A stretch of DNA of 64,000 nt from positions 16,208 through 80,207 of the forward strand of contig JAJAPZ010000007.1 in NCBI GenBank assembly GCA_020523905.1, in the 5' to 3' direction. The notes beneath the pieces are model-generated. The model ran no database searches. It saw nothing but the letters and a program-made list of their open reading frames with translations, and had not been told where the DNA came from. This DNA comes from Candidatus Obscuribacterium magneticum. GTDB lineage: Bacteria; Elusimicrobiota; Elusimicrobia; F11. Positions 35,401 through 50,400 of the stretch are shown here, in pieces. Every line of letters begins with the position of its first letter. Position 1 is the first letter of the stretch. A program made the position numbers and the translations under genes.

Positions 35401-38400
35401 CATACGGACACGACAAGCAATGAGGCAGAGGCGGTGGTGACGGCCGTCGATTATGATGTGACACAATTCGATGTTTATGGCCGGGCCATTGAAACGCGCG
35501 AAGACATCCGTCGCACCACACTTGAAGACATCCGCCATACCAGTTCTGCGGTTGACATCCATACGATACGTTCGATCAATACCACGTTTAACGGCTTGGG
35601 CCAGGTGGGATTGAAGGTGGAGGTGACCCAGAATCCGGAGACCGGCGTCACCACACTTGTTAAGCAATCTTCATCTTATGACACCGAGGGCCGGTTGGCT
35701 GATCAAGTCGAGGAGAGTACGACGCGGGGAGCCAACCCCGCTTTCGAGAAGACCGTGACCACCCACAGTTCTCTTTATACTTACGATGCCGGCTCAGGAC
35801 GGGTCCTGGGCTATGTTCAAGAGGTGACCTCGACCGACGCCCCCCTCCTGGTCACCACCACCCAGCGCTCTGGGATCGACTACAACCTTGAAGGGCAGCA
35901 GCTCGGTTGGAAGGATTTCGTTCATGAGATCGGAGGGGATATCGACCATACCTTTACCACCGAAAGAAGCGATATGGCTTATAACCGGAACCGCCTCGTG
36001 AAGTTTAAGGATGTGACTTACGATGGCGAAAAACAGGAACCCAATGAATTGACCCGAACACAAACCCTGGAAACGTTTTTTAACGAGGAAACCGGCCTTG
36101 TGATGCAGACAGAGCAACGGACGACCGAAACAGGTCTCATGACAACGCCGGAGACGGGGCCGTCCGGTACGGGAGCTCTCCTTAATCATATCCGCGAGGT
36201 AATCCGCTCTGACATCGAATACAACACCCAGGGGCAGGAGACCGATTACCGGGAAACCATCCATGACAACCAGACGCCGGAGCTCACCGAAGAGACGGCT
36301 CGTACCAATGCCGTTTATACAGGCGGACTTCTCACCTCCTATACCGAGACTTCACACCGCTTTTCGGCGGATGAGTCCTTCGATACCACCGTTCGGGTTG
36401 ATCATACGCTTGGTTATGACGGCTTTGGGAGGCTACAGGAGGACATAAACACCGAACACGACGCTTATGGCGCCGTTCTAGATCATATCCGACGTCAGTG
36501 GTACGATGGAACAGGCCGGAACAATAAGACGTGGGAGGAAACAAAACGTCGAGGCACCGACGTTGTCCAGACCGTTCACCGGTCGAATATCCGCTACACC
36601 CAAAGAGGGGATCAAGCTTCCTACACCGAAACGCAGCAATCAACCGAGCGGCCGGATGTGACCGTCACCGTCGAGTGGCAGGCCCGCGGGGGGACGCGGG
36701 AGGGCTACAATGAAATGGGTCAGTTGGTTGGATTCCATCAAGTGGAGACAAGCGAAGGAGAAACGCTCAACCGGGCCGTGGAAACCGACCGCTCCCAAAT
36801 CCAGTACACGAACGTGGGCCAAATCGCCCGCTATAACGAGGTTCGGCACGACAGCGCAACGCCGGACCTAGAAGAGCAGGTCCTTTGGACGGGAGACTAT
36901 AACGGCAAAGGCCTTCTGGCACAAAATAACGTGACGACACATCGACTCGACCGGTCACCGGGGGGGACTCTTTTGGATGTGACGGTTGAACAGGATATTC
37001 AAAATAGTTACGACGCGCTCGGCCGGATCAACCACAGCATCACCGAAAGCCATGAGACCTCTCCCGGTAGTATTATTAACGCAACGACCCGTGAGGAGAA
37101 ATTCGACATTCAGTACCTTCAAGATCAGCAGGTCGGTTACGCCCTTCGCAACTGGGATGCCTACAATATCTCCCACAATATCTTCAGTACCACCATCCGC
37201 CGGAACGTTGTTTATGACGATTTAAGACGCCTCATGGAATATGACGAAGAAGTGGATGCCCCGGTTTACGACGGTTCAAATAAATTGTTGCCGCGGCTCA
37301 CCCATTGGAGTGCCGAGGATTATAACAGCGACGGGCAACTGACGGGTTTCGTGAAAGATGAAATAGAGTATGACGAAGTGGAGCCCGTTCAATTCAACCC
37401 CGCCGAAATGACGCCCCGTTCCGAAACGCAAACCGTTCACAGCCGAGTTCAATACAACACGGACGGAACCGAGGCCTCTTATTATGAATCCAGTCACCAA
37501 ACATGGCGGGATGGGGCCGAGACGTTGTCGGAGGTGACCCGGTCCGGGATTCACAACAATGGGTTGGGGCAGATGTCGGCGTGGCGGGAGATGGGCACAA
37601 ACACCACCTTCCAAGACGGCGTGCTTCTGCGCGAATTGGCCGTTGACACCACGTGGAAAGCCGGCGGACCGGGCTGTGAAGGCGGATATCTTCGGAGTGG
37701 CCGCATGGGAGCGTATCAGCAGGTTGTCAATCAGGTCTCTCTGCGGGATATTTTCCAGGTCACTGAAACCACCCAATGGTCGGGGGCGGTGTATAACAAG
37801 GAAGGATCCCTCGTCACCTACAATCAAAACGTCCTGAGACGGGGTTTGAGTCAGGAAAAAATGATCATCCCTACGGAATGGAGCCTTTTGTCCGAGCTTC
37901 AAAAGGCCGAATACCTGAGCCGTTTCGTGTATGTATTGGATGACGGCCGCGCCGTCGCGTGGCGGGATCTTCCGACACTGGCCCGGGTGGATTTGGTGGC
38001 CATTGGGCGCGCCCGAATCAACGGGAAAGACGTCCGACTGCGGGCCATGGTCGTTCAAAGTCGCCTGGATTCCACGGTGGAAACCCAGCGTCTTACAACC
38101 CTCTATAACGAAATGGGCCTCACGAAGGAGTACAACGAGTTGGTGAAAGAGAACTCACTCAAAACCAACCGCGAATGGAAGGGACTCGCTTTCAACGCCA
38201 AAGGGCAGGCCATGCAGGTTCACGAAGTCACCGAAGGGCCGACCGGAGAGATCACCACGGCCGATCGCGACCGGATCCAATACGATCTTCACAACCGCAT
38301 GCTGGGCTACCGGGAGGAGTCGCATTCTGATTTTTCTCCGGCCTTAACGACCCGACAGATTGTTTTAAACAGTTATGACGCGTTGGGGCGGCTCTCCGAT

Positions 38401-41400
38401 CAGGAGCGGTCTGTTCATGAATCCGGCGGGGGGCTCGATCGGCACTCGACGGTTATTTTGCGGGATGTTTCCTACGACCGGTTCGACCGTCAGCAGGGTT
38501 ACAACCAGGTGCAGTTCGACGGGTTGGCGGTTGTGATCGGACCCCGGAGCTATCAATGGGATGACCGGTTTAATGAAGCCAAAAGAAATATGGATGTTTC
38601 CCCAGACTGGGGAGACCTTTTCTTTTATGGGGATAGTTTGGGCGACGCCGATCGCCGCACTCTCACCGCGGGTCGAGCTTTGGCGGATCATTTGGTCACG
38701 GTCACCGCCATGCGGGGGATCAATTATGACCTTATGGGCAACCAGTGGGGCTACTTAAGAGTTCAGCGTCAGGCGGGACATCAAGCCGGCGGCACAACCG
38801 GCGGAGCCGCCGTTTTTGAATCGGCCCAGTCTACCGTGCGGTCCGGCTCGCAGTATTACCATTCGGGGCGGCAGGCGGGGTTGGCGAGCGGCTATAAAGA
38901 GGTCACAAGGACAAACGCCTCCGCCATCGAAACCATTTCCCAAACACGCGGCATTCAATACGACAAGGGCCGCCAGACAAGCCTCTCCATTCAGACAGAG
39001 CTTAAAGGGGAGGTCGTTGTCAGGGGCGAGAGGAAGGAGATCCAGAAAAAGACGACGACGGCCCGGCACGGCATCCTGTACAACGCCGCCGGACTTCAGT
39101 CCTATTCCATTGATGACACGGTGGAGAACGGCCTTCGCAGCACAACCGTTACCGAGAACCTTCAATTTGACGCCAAGGGGCGCGTGATGAAAACGGAATC
39201 CACGACGTGGGTGGAAGGGGAGACCACGCGCTTGGCCTATTTCCTGGATGATCAGGAGATCGATCCCTCCCTTGTCGCCCTGTTGGAGAAAAATCCCGAC
39301 CTGCCCATCCAAGGCATTGAAATCCGCGAGGTACCCCACCGGGTGAGCGAGAAAACCGTCGTCACCCGCCAGGCGATTGAATACGACGCCTTGGATCGCC
39401 AGGTGGCGTACACGGAGGTGACCCGTTCTCCCGGGGGTGTCCTCACAGTCACAAAAGTAGAAGGCGTTGAATTCGACAAGTTTGGCCGCCAGACCCGTTA
39501 TCATTCGGTGACGCAAACCGAAGGGTGGGATCTGACCTATTACATTGACGGCGTCGAAGTGGACGCGAAGACGCTCCTCGATCTGTTGAACGGCCGGACG
39601 GCCCTTCAGGATTTTCTGGATGGGGCGGAGCTCGATCCCCAGATCCTCATCGATCAGTTGGATGGGGGGAGCGTCCTGGATTTATTGCCGACGGGACAGA
39701 TGACGATTTGGCAAGCCCTTTCACTCGGACTCATTGTCACGGGACGGAAAAAGACCCGCATCGAAGATCCCGACCATTTGGATCCGGATCGGGCCAAGGA
39801 CTCCACCCGTTACGATATTGAGTATGACGCGAATGGGAACATGTCCCGTTACCAAGAAATAATGACGGATTTCAAATCGGGGATTCTGAGCCAGGAGACC
39901 CAAGTCCGGATGACGTATAACGAATTCAACAAGGTGGACTCCCAAGTTTCCGCCACCGAGACCTCTTACGGCGTTCATCAGGACGGACAACCCGATGTCC
40001 CTCCTCAATCCCAGAGTTTTATGGAGAGTCGTATTTTTTATGTTTATGACGGACGGGGAAACCTGAAAGGCGCCGGCGGGGGTTCCGTCACCACCAGCGA
40101 AGATTTTGTCGCAGAAAGTCGCACCCGCCAGGTCAGCGAGGATTACTTCAGCCTGATCGGCTCCCAGGCGAAGAACGTGTTCTCCAAAGTGACGTCCCGG
40201 ACCGTGAATGGGGACGGCGTCGTCATTGAAGGGAAGGCCACGCGCTTGAACTCCTACGACCTCCGGGATGGTTCCGCTCTGGCGTCTTATGAGATTGGGA
40301 CATCCGATACATACGATGCGGTGGCGAAGACCTTGACCCACACCAAGAGCCGGCAGATTTCAACAGCGGTCAACGGCGAACTGAAAACGTTATTGACTCT
40401 CAACGACAACCTGACCTCTTACCCTGACAAATCGGAGCGGAAGAACCAGCGCGTGAGCCAGTCGTCTATGGTGAATCATTATGGTGAGGATGGCCACCTC
40501 GCCTATGCCGACGGCTTCGAAGGTGCCTTCGCCAATGACGGTCATGACAACTTGACCTATAGCCGCTCTCAACAAACTTATGAAGCCGTGGGCGATCGGG
40601 CGCGATTGAAGACCGTGCGCAATGATTCTTTGGGTGAACGTGCGGATGGGAAAAGCCTTTCCCGAAACCACAGCGTGATCGATTACGACCTACACCAGAG
40701 CGGGCCCCTCATCGGGGTCGTGAAAAGCGCGCTGGAGACGGGCCACTTCGCCAATCGCGAGTGGGTCATCACCACGGATGAAACCGGCAAGATTAAAGAC
40801 AGTGGTTATCTGTTTTCGAAAGGAGACATCACAAATCTCTACGATGAGGTCTATTTGGGGGAGGCGAAATTGACCCGCTCCGTTGTGAAGACGGATTCCT
40901 GGAGAGCCGACGGGACCTTCACGCACGATGAAAAGTTTACGGAGTATTTCTATGACAGGCTGGGTCATGTGACAGGGGCGGAAGGGGCGGGTGAGGATAC
41001 CCGGCATCGCGAGCTGGAAGATGGGGAACTGAGCTCTGGGGGTGTCAGCACAACGAGCGTGTATAACGAGAAAGGGGATCTTTACACCCTGACCACCACC
41101 CACACGCTGATGTATTACCAAGATGTTATCAACAACCAAGCACGCCTGACGAAGTCCGTCTCTGATTCAGATACGGTTTATCCGTTTGGTTCGGTAGCGG
41201 ACACTCAGCATATCGAGGTGACTTACGGAAATGACCTCGACACCGGGGAGGTTCTCGAGGCCCGGGGCACGGGACATTTCAATAATCACGAATGGGGCTA
41301 TTCGGATGGAGTGATCGTCAATGTCAGCAATACAATGAACGGGCAGATTCGGCAGGCCTACGAGGTCATCCGCGGCGAAGCGAAGCTGGTCAAAACAACC

Positions 41401-44400
41401 TCCTGGAGTACCACCAACAACCGGGACGGTTCGTACGTCATCATCGATGAGGCCAATCCCAGCGTCACGACCTATGTTTATAACGACAAGGGTCAGCTTG
41501 TGGGTGGCCAGTCCTCCAGCCGTTCCCGTTCAAACGAAATGGGGACAAGAAACGCCGCGGATCCCGCGGCCATTGAAATCAGCCAGACGGTCACCGTGAC
41601 GCAACAGAAGATTGTGGCCATCATGGGAGAGACCCGCACCCTGTGGTCGGAATCGGCGTCGGACTCCGTCCAATTGGATGCCAATGGAGATCCCCTGGGG
41701 TCACGCACAGGGGATCCGGAAGGATCCAAATCCCATCAAAAGATCCGCGTGGATTACACCTACGACATGAAGACGAGCCGGGTCCTCGGGGGCCGGGGCC
41801 ACGGGACGACTCAATCGATGGATTATTATGGGAATGTGTCCTTGGGAACCATCGATCAGGAATTTATCGGCAAGGCCAACCAGGCCCGCTTGTTTAAATC
41901 CACCACTGTCACGGACACGGAAAATGTGGACCGGACCTACAGTCATCAGCAGACGGAGATGGTGAATAATTATGACGACAATGGCTTGTTGATGGGGGCT
42001 TCTTCCATGGGGGCCTTTGTCAATGTGAATGAGTCGGGCGATACATCAGACGGGCAGATTTCCCAAACCTTCCGCGTGTTGAACGGGCAGGCCAAGCTCA
42101 ACACCAACACCACCATCACAAATTCGGCGGGGTCCGATGGGGGGACGAGCTATCAAGCGGTGACGGTGCGTTATTCCTATAACGGGTTGGGATATCTCAC
42201 CGGGGCCCATGTGGGGGAAGGCGACGGCTATTTGGAATCGACGGACTCCGAAGGCAACCAGACCCGCGGCAACATTCGCCAGACGTATGAAATCATACTC
42301 AACCAGGCCCGCCTGACCTCCTCCACCACCGTCACCCGCATGGAGCATGTCGATGGGGCCTTTACCGATCAGACCCTGGTGATCTTTTATGAAAACGATT
42401 CCATCAAAGGCTTGCTCCAAAACGCCTACAGCCGGGATCCCCTAGATCCCACTACACCGGAGGGTGAAAACCACTGGGAGACCTGGTACATCGATGGAGA
42501 GGGCCACAGGCAGGAAGTCCATGGGACAATCGTCCAGACCTTTGATCTCAACGTCATCACTCGCACAGGTCAGGCCAAGGTGGTGGAGTCCAAGAGCTTG
42601 GCGGATAGGGTGACCTACAACACCTTGACCCATGAATTTGGAGGAGAGCTTCCCATCCATCCGCACATGAATAGCTATTCGTTGAATACCTACGATGAGC
42701 GGGGATCCCTCACCAGCGCCTTCTCCGACTCCCGGCGTGTCAACATGGCAGGAGAGATCACCCGCCAAATCCAAATCGCCCTTTATACGACGGACGGCGA
42801 CGGAAATCGCGTTTCGGGTCACATTTATGGGTCCACCTATCGCGAGGGCGCGGATGCAACGGGCACGGGCACAACGAGAATCGAATCGACCGATTTTGAC
42901 ACGACCGAGGAGTACACCCTTCTTCCCTACAAAACCTTTATGGGTCAAATGGTGGAGCGCGCCCGCCGCACCAAATCCTTCACCCGCTCAACGACCGACA
43001 GCATGGATGGCTCCGACAACCACACGGAAACCGAGGTCTTTTACGCGTATAACCGGGACGGCCGCATGGTCGAGGAAAACGAATCGGGTTTCAGGACCTA
43101 TGGCCGGGGGTTCTCCATTGGCCATTCGGGGTTTGGTTCTGACCGCAATCCTTGGGATGAGGTCCGCACCGTCATCGATCAGGCGTATGAGATCATTCCC
43201 ATCGGGATCGGCGTGGCGAAACTGAAGAAGAACGTTTCAACGTCCAATACCTATCACTACCGCTTGGATGCGGCCGGCCAGCCGGCCGCCTGGTTGGGAA
43301 TGTTGGGAATGAGGAGCCGCCTGGAGGCGCGGCATGGACGGCTCGGCCGGAATGGCGAAACCATCGAGCCGACGACGTTGGACGGAATCGATCCTCCATT
43401 CGGACCCACCGGCCTTAGGCTGGCCATCGAAGGGGGGCGGGACGGCACGACCAACCGGCAAATCCTGACCGTGACGTATGAGAACAGCCGAAGCGCCCGG
43501 GTATTGAGGGGGCAGGGGATTGGCGAGTTCCATCAGGAAGACCGCTACGGAAACCGGACCGAGGGGAAGATTTATCAGGATTATGCGGGGATCGCCAATC
43601 AGGCGCGGTTGAGAACAAACCGGACGATCACAGACACGATCAACCGGGACGACTCCACCAATCACCAGGAAATTGTGACCGAGTACCGGTTGAATCAACG
43701 GACGGGCCGCATCTTAAACGTTCGGGGCACCGGAGACTTCAATTCCAATGATGGCCATGGGAATGTCACCGTGGGGAGCCTCCAGCAGACTTATCACCCG
43801 GGCTTTATCGACCGGTATCAGCTCGCCCGCGTCCTTTCCACGATCACCGACAGCACCTCCTCCAATCGAGACGGGTCGCTGACCGTCTCCCATAATGTCG
43901 TGGATAATACCTATGACGAAACGGATCACGTGGGCCTCTTAATCGGAGTCGATGGATACGGAAACAGCACCACCAACGATCACGGGAATATCACCGAGAC
44001 TTCTCAAATTCAATTGTACGACCTCACCCTGTTGCGTGAGACCGGCCAGGCGCGCGTCCGGGAGCAGAGGTCCCATTCCACCACCACCAACCGGGATCGT
44101 TCCCGCAGTTATCAATCTATGTTGATCACCAACGATTACGATGCCTTTGATGCGAGCCTGGAGAATACGGAAGGGCATGGCCTCCTTCGAACCGATGATG
44201 ACCGCGGAGGGTTTACAGTGGGTCTCATTACTCAGATCTATGATCAGGACGTCCTCGATGCGACGGGCCAGCCCAAAGTCTCGAAGACACTAACAGAGGT
44301 TGTCACCGCGGACGAGACGGATTTTGATAGCGCCACTTTTCAGCCCGCTTTGAGAGCGGATGTGCCGGCTGATGATTACAACCAGAGGGCAGCCTTTGAG

Positions 44401-47400
44401 GGTATTGTCAACCATCTGAAACAGTATAACCCGGACGATCCGACCCATAGAAATTCGGATCGGACTTGGGTCTTTCAAAGTTCGACCGTTGAATACGGAT
44501 ACGACGGCTTGGGGCGTCTTAAATCCGCCACGGGGAGCGGGTCCAGCCTGAGTGACGACGGCTTCAGCCGCGACGGCATTCACAACATCACCGTCGGCAC
44601 CGTTCAGCAGATTTATTCCATTATCAACAATCAGGCGAAAGTGGTGGAGAACCGGTCGCACACCACAACGCACGCCACCGATCAGGTAGAAGGAGACCGC
44701 AATGTGCAGGATGTCACGGTTTATAACGCCTATGATGACAATGGCGTCCTCATGGCGGTTCGGGCCTCCGGCCTGTTCACCTCCATCGACACGTCCCGTA
44801 ACGTCACCCGCGGGCTCCTCACCCAGATTTATGATCAGGAGCTTCTTAAGAACACGGGCCAAGCTAAAGTGAAAGACAGCATCACCCATAGTTGGGGCTT
44901 CAACCGGGATGGATCCATTGTCAAGCAGAAGATGGTCGTCACGACCCGTTACGACGAAGATGGGAGGATTCTAGATGACTCCGATGGAAAGGGGAACTTT
45001 ATCGGCGTCCGGGGCGAAGGGACATCGGAAGCGGACGACGGGTTTGGAAACATCACGTTTTCAAATGTCACCCAGTACTATAACCGGGAGTTAACTATTC
45101 AGTTGGGCCGCGGGATACTTCGGAATACCAAGACCGGAGGGACGGCGTACAACCGGGATGGGTCCTCCGCCGTCATCGAATCAAACCAGGAGAACGCCTA
45201 CACCCCGGGGGGAAAACTAAGCAACGCGACGGGCTGGTCCAGCAGTCTCCTCGATGATGGGTTTGGCAATTACACGTTAAGCTACACGAATCAGGAATAC
45301 GACGAAATTATTTTGAGCCGGACCGGACTTTTGCGTGTATCCAAGGCCGTCACCAGCACGAACCCGGCGCGAGGCGATGGAACGACGGCAGGGGCCAAAA
45401 ATCAGGACGGCTCATATACAGTACAAAATATGACCGTCACGTACGCCTACGATGCGAGTGGCGTGGCGGTGATGGAAGGGGGCCAAGGCCGCGAAGGCCG
45501 GACCTCCGGCATCGGCGATGGATTCAGCGATGATGGTTACGGGAATAAAAATGCGTCCGTCATTAATCAGACCTATGTGATCCTCAACAATGCGGCCCGA
45601 GTCAGCGGAACGGATTCCCAAAACTTCACCTTGGATTCCAATTATGTGGACGGTCAGGCTCGCGTTCTTGGGCTCAACCGGGACCGGACCTGGAGTCTGC
45701 AGTGGAGCCACACGGACAACTTTTACAATGCGGACGGGAAGCTCGTCGCCAGCGATGGGTGGGTGAAAGGCGTTTCTTCCGACAGTTGGGGATCCCTGGC
45801 GGAAGGGCAGGCCATCAAGACAATGGGTTGGGACAATGCTGTTGGTACGGTTGCTTCAGGCCATCTCACATGGTCAGAGTCGGATCAGGTCTATACCGGT
45901 CTCTTCGGTCAGCCCAAGCTCATTCGCCAGACAACCAATTCCTGGTCCACTTCGGTGGACGATGTGGATTCCTTCCAGCGGGTGACGGTGTCCTACGAGT
46001 ACGATCCCTCGGGGCAGATGCAGGGAGCCAAAGGCGAAGGTTTTACGCAGAGTGAGGATCACTACGAGAACACAACCTTTGGGACACTGGAGCAAACGTT
46101 CTTAGGAATTCGGGGACAGGCGAGACTGGTGGAGTCCCGAAGCGAGATTGACAACCGGAATGTCGATGGGTCATCTGGTCACCAAAGCATGACGGTCACG
46201 ACGTCGTACGATGCTCTCGGCCGTTACGAATCGGCCGTCGGGCGTGGGACCTCCGACAGCGATGATGGTTACGGGAACATCACCACGGGGTCCACCGTCC
46301 AAGAATATGATCGGAACCTTCTCACCGTCTACGGCCAGATGAAGGTATTAAAAACCACATCGCAATCTTTCACCCAGAACCATGACAAATCATCCACGCG
46401 CCAGACGGCCGTCGTCGACTATGAATATAGCGCTGAAGAAGATGTTGTATCGGGATACCTGGTGAATGCGGGATTGTTGGTAGGGGCTCACGGGACCGTC
46501 GATTTCAACTCTGATGATGGCTCGAAGAATATAACCACCGGCTACACATTGCAGGATTATGACCTGGCTTTGCTTGGAAACACGGGCCTTCTTCGTGTGA
46601 AGAAGGCGTCGACCTATGCCAGAACCGACAATTTGGACAGAAGCGTTATGACGCAAGTGACCATTGTCGATTACGCCTACGATGGGCAAGGGGGAATTCG
46701 AGCCGATCGCACCACCGGCCAAACCGCTTCTATCGCTTACGATGGATTCGGGAATACGACGAGATCAGGAGCGTTTGTCCAAGAGCCGGGGTCACGGGAG
46801 CTCACGATTACAGATGTTGGAGGGACACAGACGTATGGCGAATTCATGGGTCAGGCTCGCCTTGTTCAATCCATCACCACTTCACATACGTTGGACGATT
46901 GGGATCCCCACGGGGCGACGAATGATCAAACCACCGTTTTGACCAACACCTATGATTCGCGGGGCCGCTTGGTGGCGGCCTATGGCTCGGGTGGATTCAC
47001 CTCCCATTCCGGCACTGCCCCCGACAACATCGCCTTTGACACGACCACGGGTCAAGTGCGGCAGTTTTACGTCATCCTGAACGGCCAGGCCAAACTCCAG
47101 GCCGCTGAGACATCAACGGCCACGCAAGCCCGAGACCGATCCCGCTCCGATCAAAGGATGGTCGTCACTTATTCCTATAATAATGACGGCGTGCTCGAAG
47201 GGGCCGCCGGCACCGGAGAAGGGACCGGTGACGACGGCTATGGGAATGTCACCGTCTCCCGGATTTTTCAGTTCTATGAAATCCTTTTGGGCCAGGCTCG
47301 CCTCACAAGGTCCGTCACAGACACGACCTCCACTAACCGGGATGGGTCCTCCAATGTCCAGATCCAAACCCTGGACAATCGTTATCAAGAGTCAACGGGG

Positions 47401-50400
47401 CTTCTGGCGGCTGCCCTCGGCCAGGCGCAGTTCACCTCAAACGACGGATACGACAACATAACCCTGGGAACGGTGAGCCAGACCTACTTCATCCACCGCA
47501 ATCAGGCCAAGATTTTGGAAACCCGCACCTTGAGTGACACGCGTAACCTCAATAAATCCACTCAGCACGCCGAAACAACAGTTCATTACACCTATCAACC
47601 CCTCAGCGGGGAACCGAGAGCGCTGCGATTGGTTGATGCCGATGGCCAGGTGGATTTCACCTCCCGCGATCAATATGGAAACAGAACCGTCGGCCACACC
47701 GAGCAGGATTACGATGAAGGCGTCTTGGCCACGACGAACCAGGCCAAAGTCAATTGGACCAGAACCATTTCGGACACCACCAACTTGGATGGATCCACCA
47801 GTCACCAGGACATGACGGTTCACAATGAGTACGACGGTGCGGGGAACGGCATTTTAGTGAGGGCCTATTCGGACCCCGGGACGGTCAGCTCGAACGATGG
47901 GTTTGAAAATATCACCGATGGACTCCTCTATCAAACCTATGTGGTGATAGCCGGTCTGGCGAAACTGGCGACCAGCCAGACCGTGTCCGACACCTATATT
48001 CTGGACGAAACCTCCAACCATCAGAATATGACGGTCACCTATCATTACAACGGTGCCGGCGTTCTTATCTCCGCGGTTGGCGAGGGAATGACGTACGCCT
48101 TTGACGGCAAAGAAGGTTATACGGCCGGGCGTATCGATCAGACCTTCGACATCATTCATGGCCAGGCGGTGGTGAGGAAATCCCAACAATTGTCCTGGAC
48201 ATCCAGTGAAGAGGAAATGGGCAGCCGCGAGGACCCGTTAAGAAACCACGGAAATTTCTGGTCTCAACTTGAGATCACGGGGGGCCGGTTTGAAGCGCCC
48301 CTGAGAAATCGGGACGATTCCTGGTCAAGACAGGATGTTACAACCGAGTATGAATACAACGGTTTGGGAGAGCTGGATGGCGCCTCCGGTTCGGGTTCGG
48401 CCTTGGCCAATGACGGCGAAGATAACTACACGGCGTCGGTGATAACCCAAGCGTATGAGATCATCCTTGGCCAGGCCAAGCAAACCGTTTCAACGAACGC
48501 GTCGTTCTCAAGCACCGCCTTGGGCGAGGGATCCTTCGAGGCGCCGCATATAAATCCGGACGGCACCTGGACAAATTCCCTTAACCAGGTCGTCAACAGC
48601 TACAACACTCTGGGGCATCTCCAGTTTGTGGCCGGTTCGGGGACGGGCCTCTCTTTTGATGGTTTCAACTTCATGGCCAGCGAAACCCGCCAGAATTACG
48701 ACGTCGAATATCTACATCGGCACGGCTTGGCCAAGATCAGTTCGACTTCGACAAAGAGCTTTTCCTCCGATGCCGATGGACACGGCTCCTATTATAAGCC
48801 GCTTACCCTTGCCGACGGCAGCTGGAACATCCAGGAAAGCCGGGTGGATTATTGCTACGACGACACCTGCGGCCAGCTGCTCACCAACGGCGTTTTGACG
48901 GACGCCAGCGGGCACGCCACCTTTGAATCCGATGACGGCCATGGGAATAAAACCGTAGGGACGACGGACACAGAATTTGATGAGACCGTGATCGGATTGA
49001 CGGGCCAACTCAAAGCCAGAGAAGTTGTGAATAAGTCGGACACGTTCAATCGGGATCGACCGCTTGGAAGTAGCCTTAGCCCGAGCGCCCATCAAGAAAT
49101 AACCGTCACCTATGTCAACGACCCTGTCACAACAAAATTGGAGTCGGCCTCCGGAACAGGGTGGAGTCTTTCCAATGATGGGTTCGGGAATTTCGTCAAA
49201 ACCGACATCACTCAAATCTTTGAAATGATTCGCGGCGTCGCCCGGCTGACGGAGACCCGTTCAGAATCCTTCACGAGCAATGCCGCGGGAGGGGGGTCCT
49301 TTGGAGATTGGGAGCATTTGGAAACGGCCCCGCCGTCCGCGGTCAACCAGGACGACAGCTTCTCCTTCCAGTATTCGGTCGTCACCAACCGCTACACCGC
49401 CGGGGGGCAGCTGTATTCCACCTCCGGCCAGGCCGTTACTCTCAGCAATGATGGGAGCGGGGATTACTACAAGACCGGTCGAATTGAAGATGGATTGGGG
49501 AATTACACGGCGACCGGACGGCTGATTAAAGTTGGGGCTGGCACCTACCGCATGGAAGACGCCATCCGGCAGGACTACGACATCATTCGCGGCCAGGCGC
49601 GCCTCGTTCGCTCCCTCAGCCGGTCTTTTACCAGTGACGCGGGATGGAACGGCTCTTATGAGAGTCCTCTAGCGGATCGGGTTAAGAATGCGGACCGCTC
49701 CTGGAACCGTCAGGAATTTGTCCTCACCAATACGTATGACGGGAACGGCGTTTTGACGAACACCGAAGGGTTCGGCCGGGCCCTGAGCAATGACGGCATG
49801 AAGGCGGATGGCACCGGCAATTATCAAGCCTCGAATATCCGGCAGACGTATGAGATCATCCATGGGTCGGCAAAACTCCGGCAGGCCGTCACCGAATCGT
49901 TCAACAGTGATGCCCTCGGCCATGGCTCTCCTGCCGCCCCCGTCGCCCAAACCGATGACGCTTGGAATTCCAATACCGCGGTCACCACCTACGACTACGA
50001 TTACGAAGGGCGCCTCATCGGGGCGTCGGGCCTCACTCACGGCCTCTCTAATGATGGGCTGGGCCGCTTCACGGCCAGCCAAGGCCTCCAGTTTTATGAC
50101 GCCGATCTCATCCGGCAGTTCGGGCAGGCGAAACTCACCCAAACCATTTCCCGGAGCTACACCAGCGACGGCCAAGCCCGAGGCACCTACGAAAATCCTC
50201 TGCCGAATTCAGATGCAACCTGGAGCCGCCAGGAAAACACGGTGGATTACGGCTATTCGCCGAAAGGGAAGTTGGCCACAGCGGGTGGCCAAGGCATCTC
50301 GTTCGCGGACGACGGCCACGGCAATATCTCCGAAGGAACATCCAGCCAGGAATTTGTGATTGCGTTGGGGCAGGCAAAAGTTTACAAGACCACCACAAAT

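Larger units (their letters stand above)
33060..40020 (+). repeat. Repeat style I of the giant protein: short YD-like units
   Basis: Units of roughly 45-60 residues with the pattern I-x-Y-D/N-x-x-G-R-x-x-G-Y-x-E-V-T followed by a TTT-rich strand, e.g. IQYDLHNRMLGYREE, VSYDRFDRQQGYNQV, IEYDALDRQVAYTEV. YD plus GR/GY resembles the YD (RHS) repeats of polymorphic toxins and teneurins, but units are more diverged and longer. Identity between neighbours is low at DNA level, so these are old duplications. Two short unique inserts (37879-38046, 39541-39750) interrupt the series. Confidence 0.8.
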
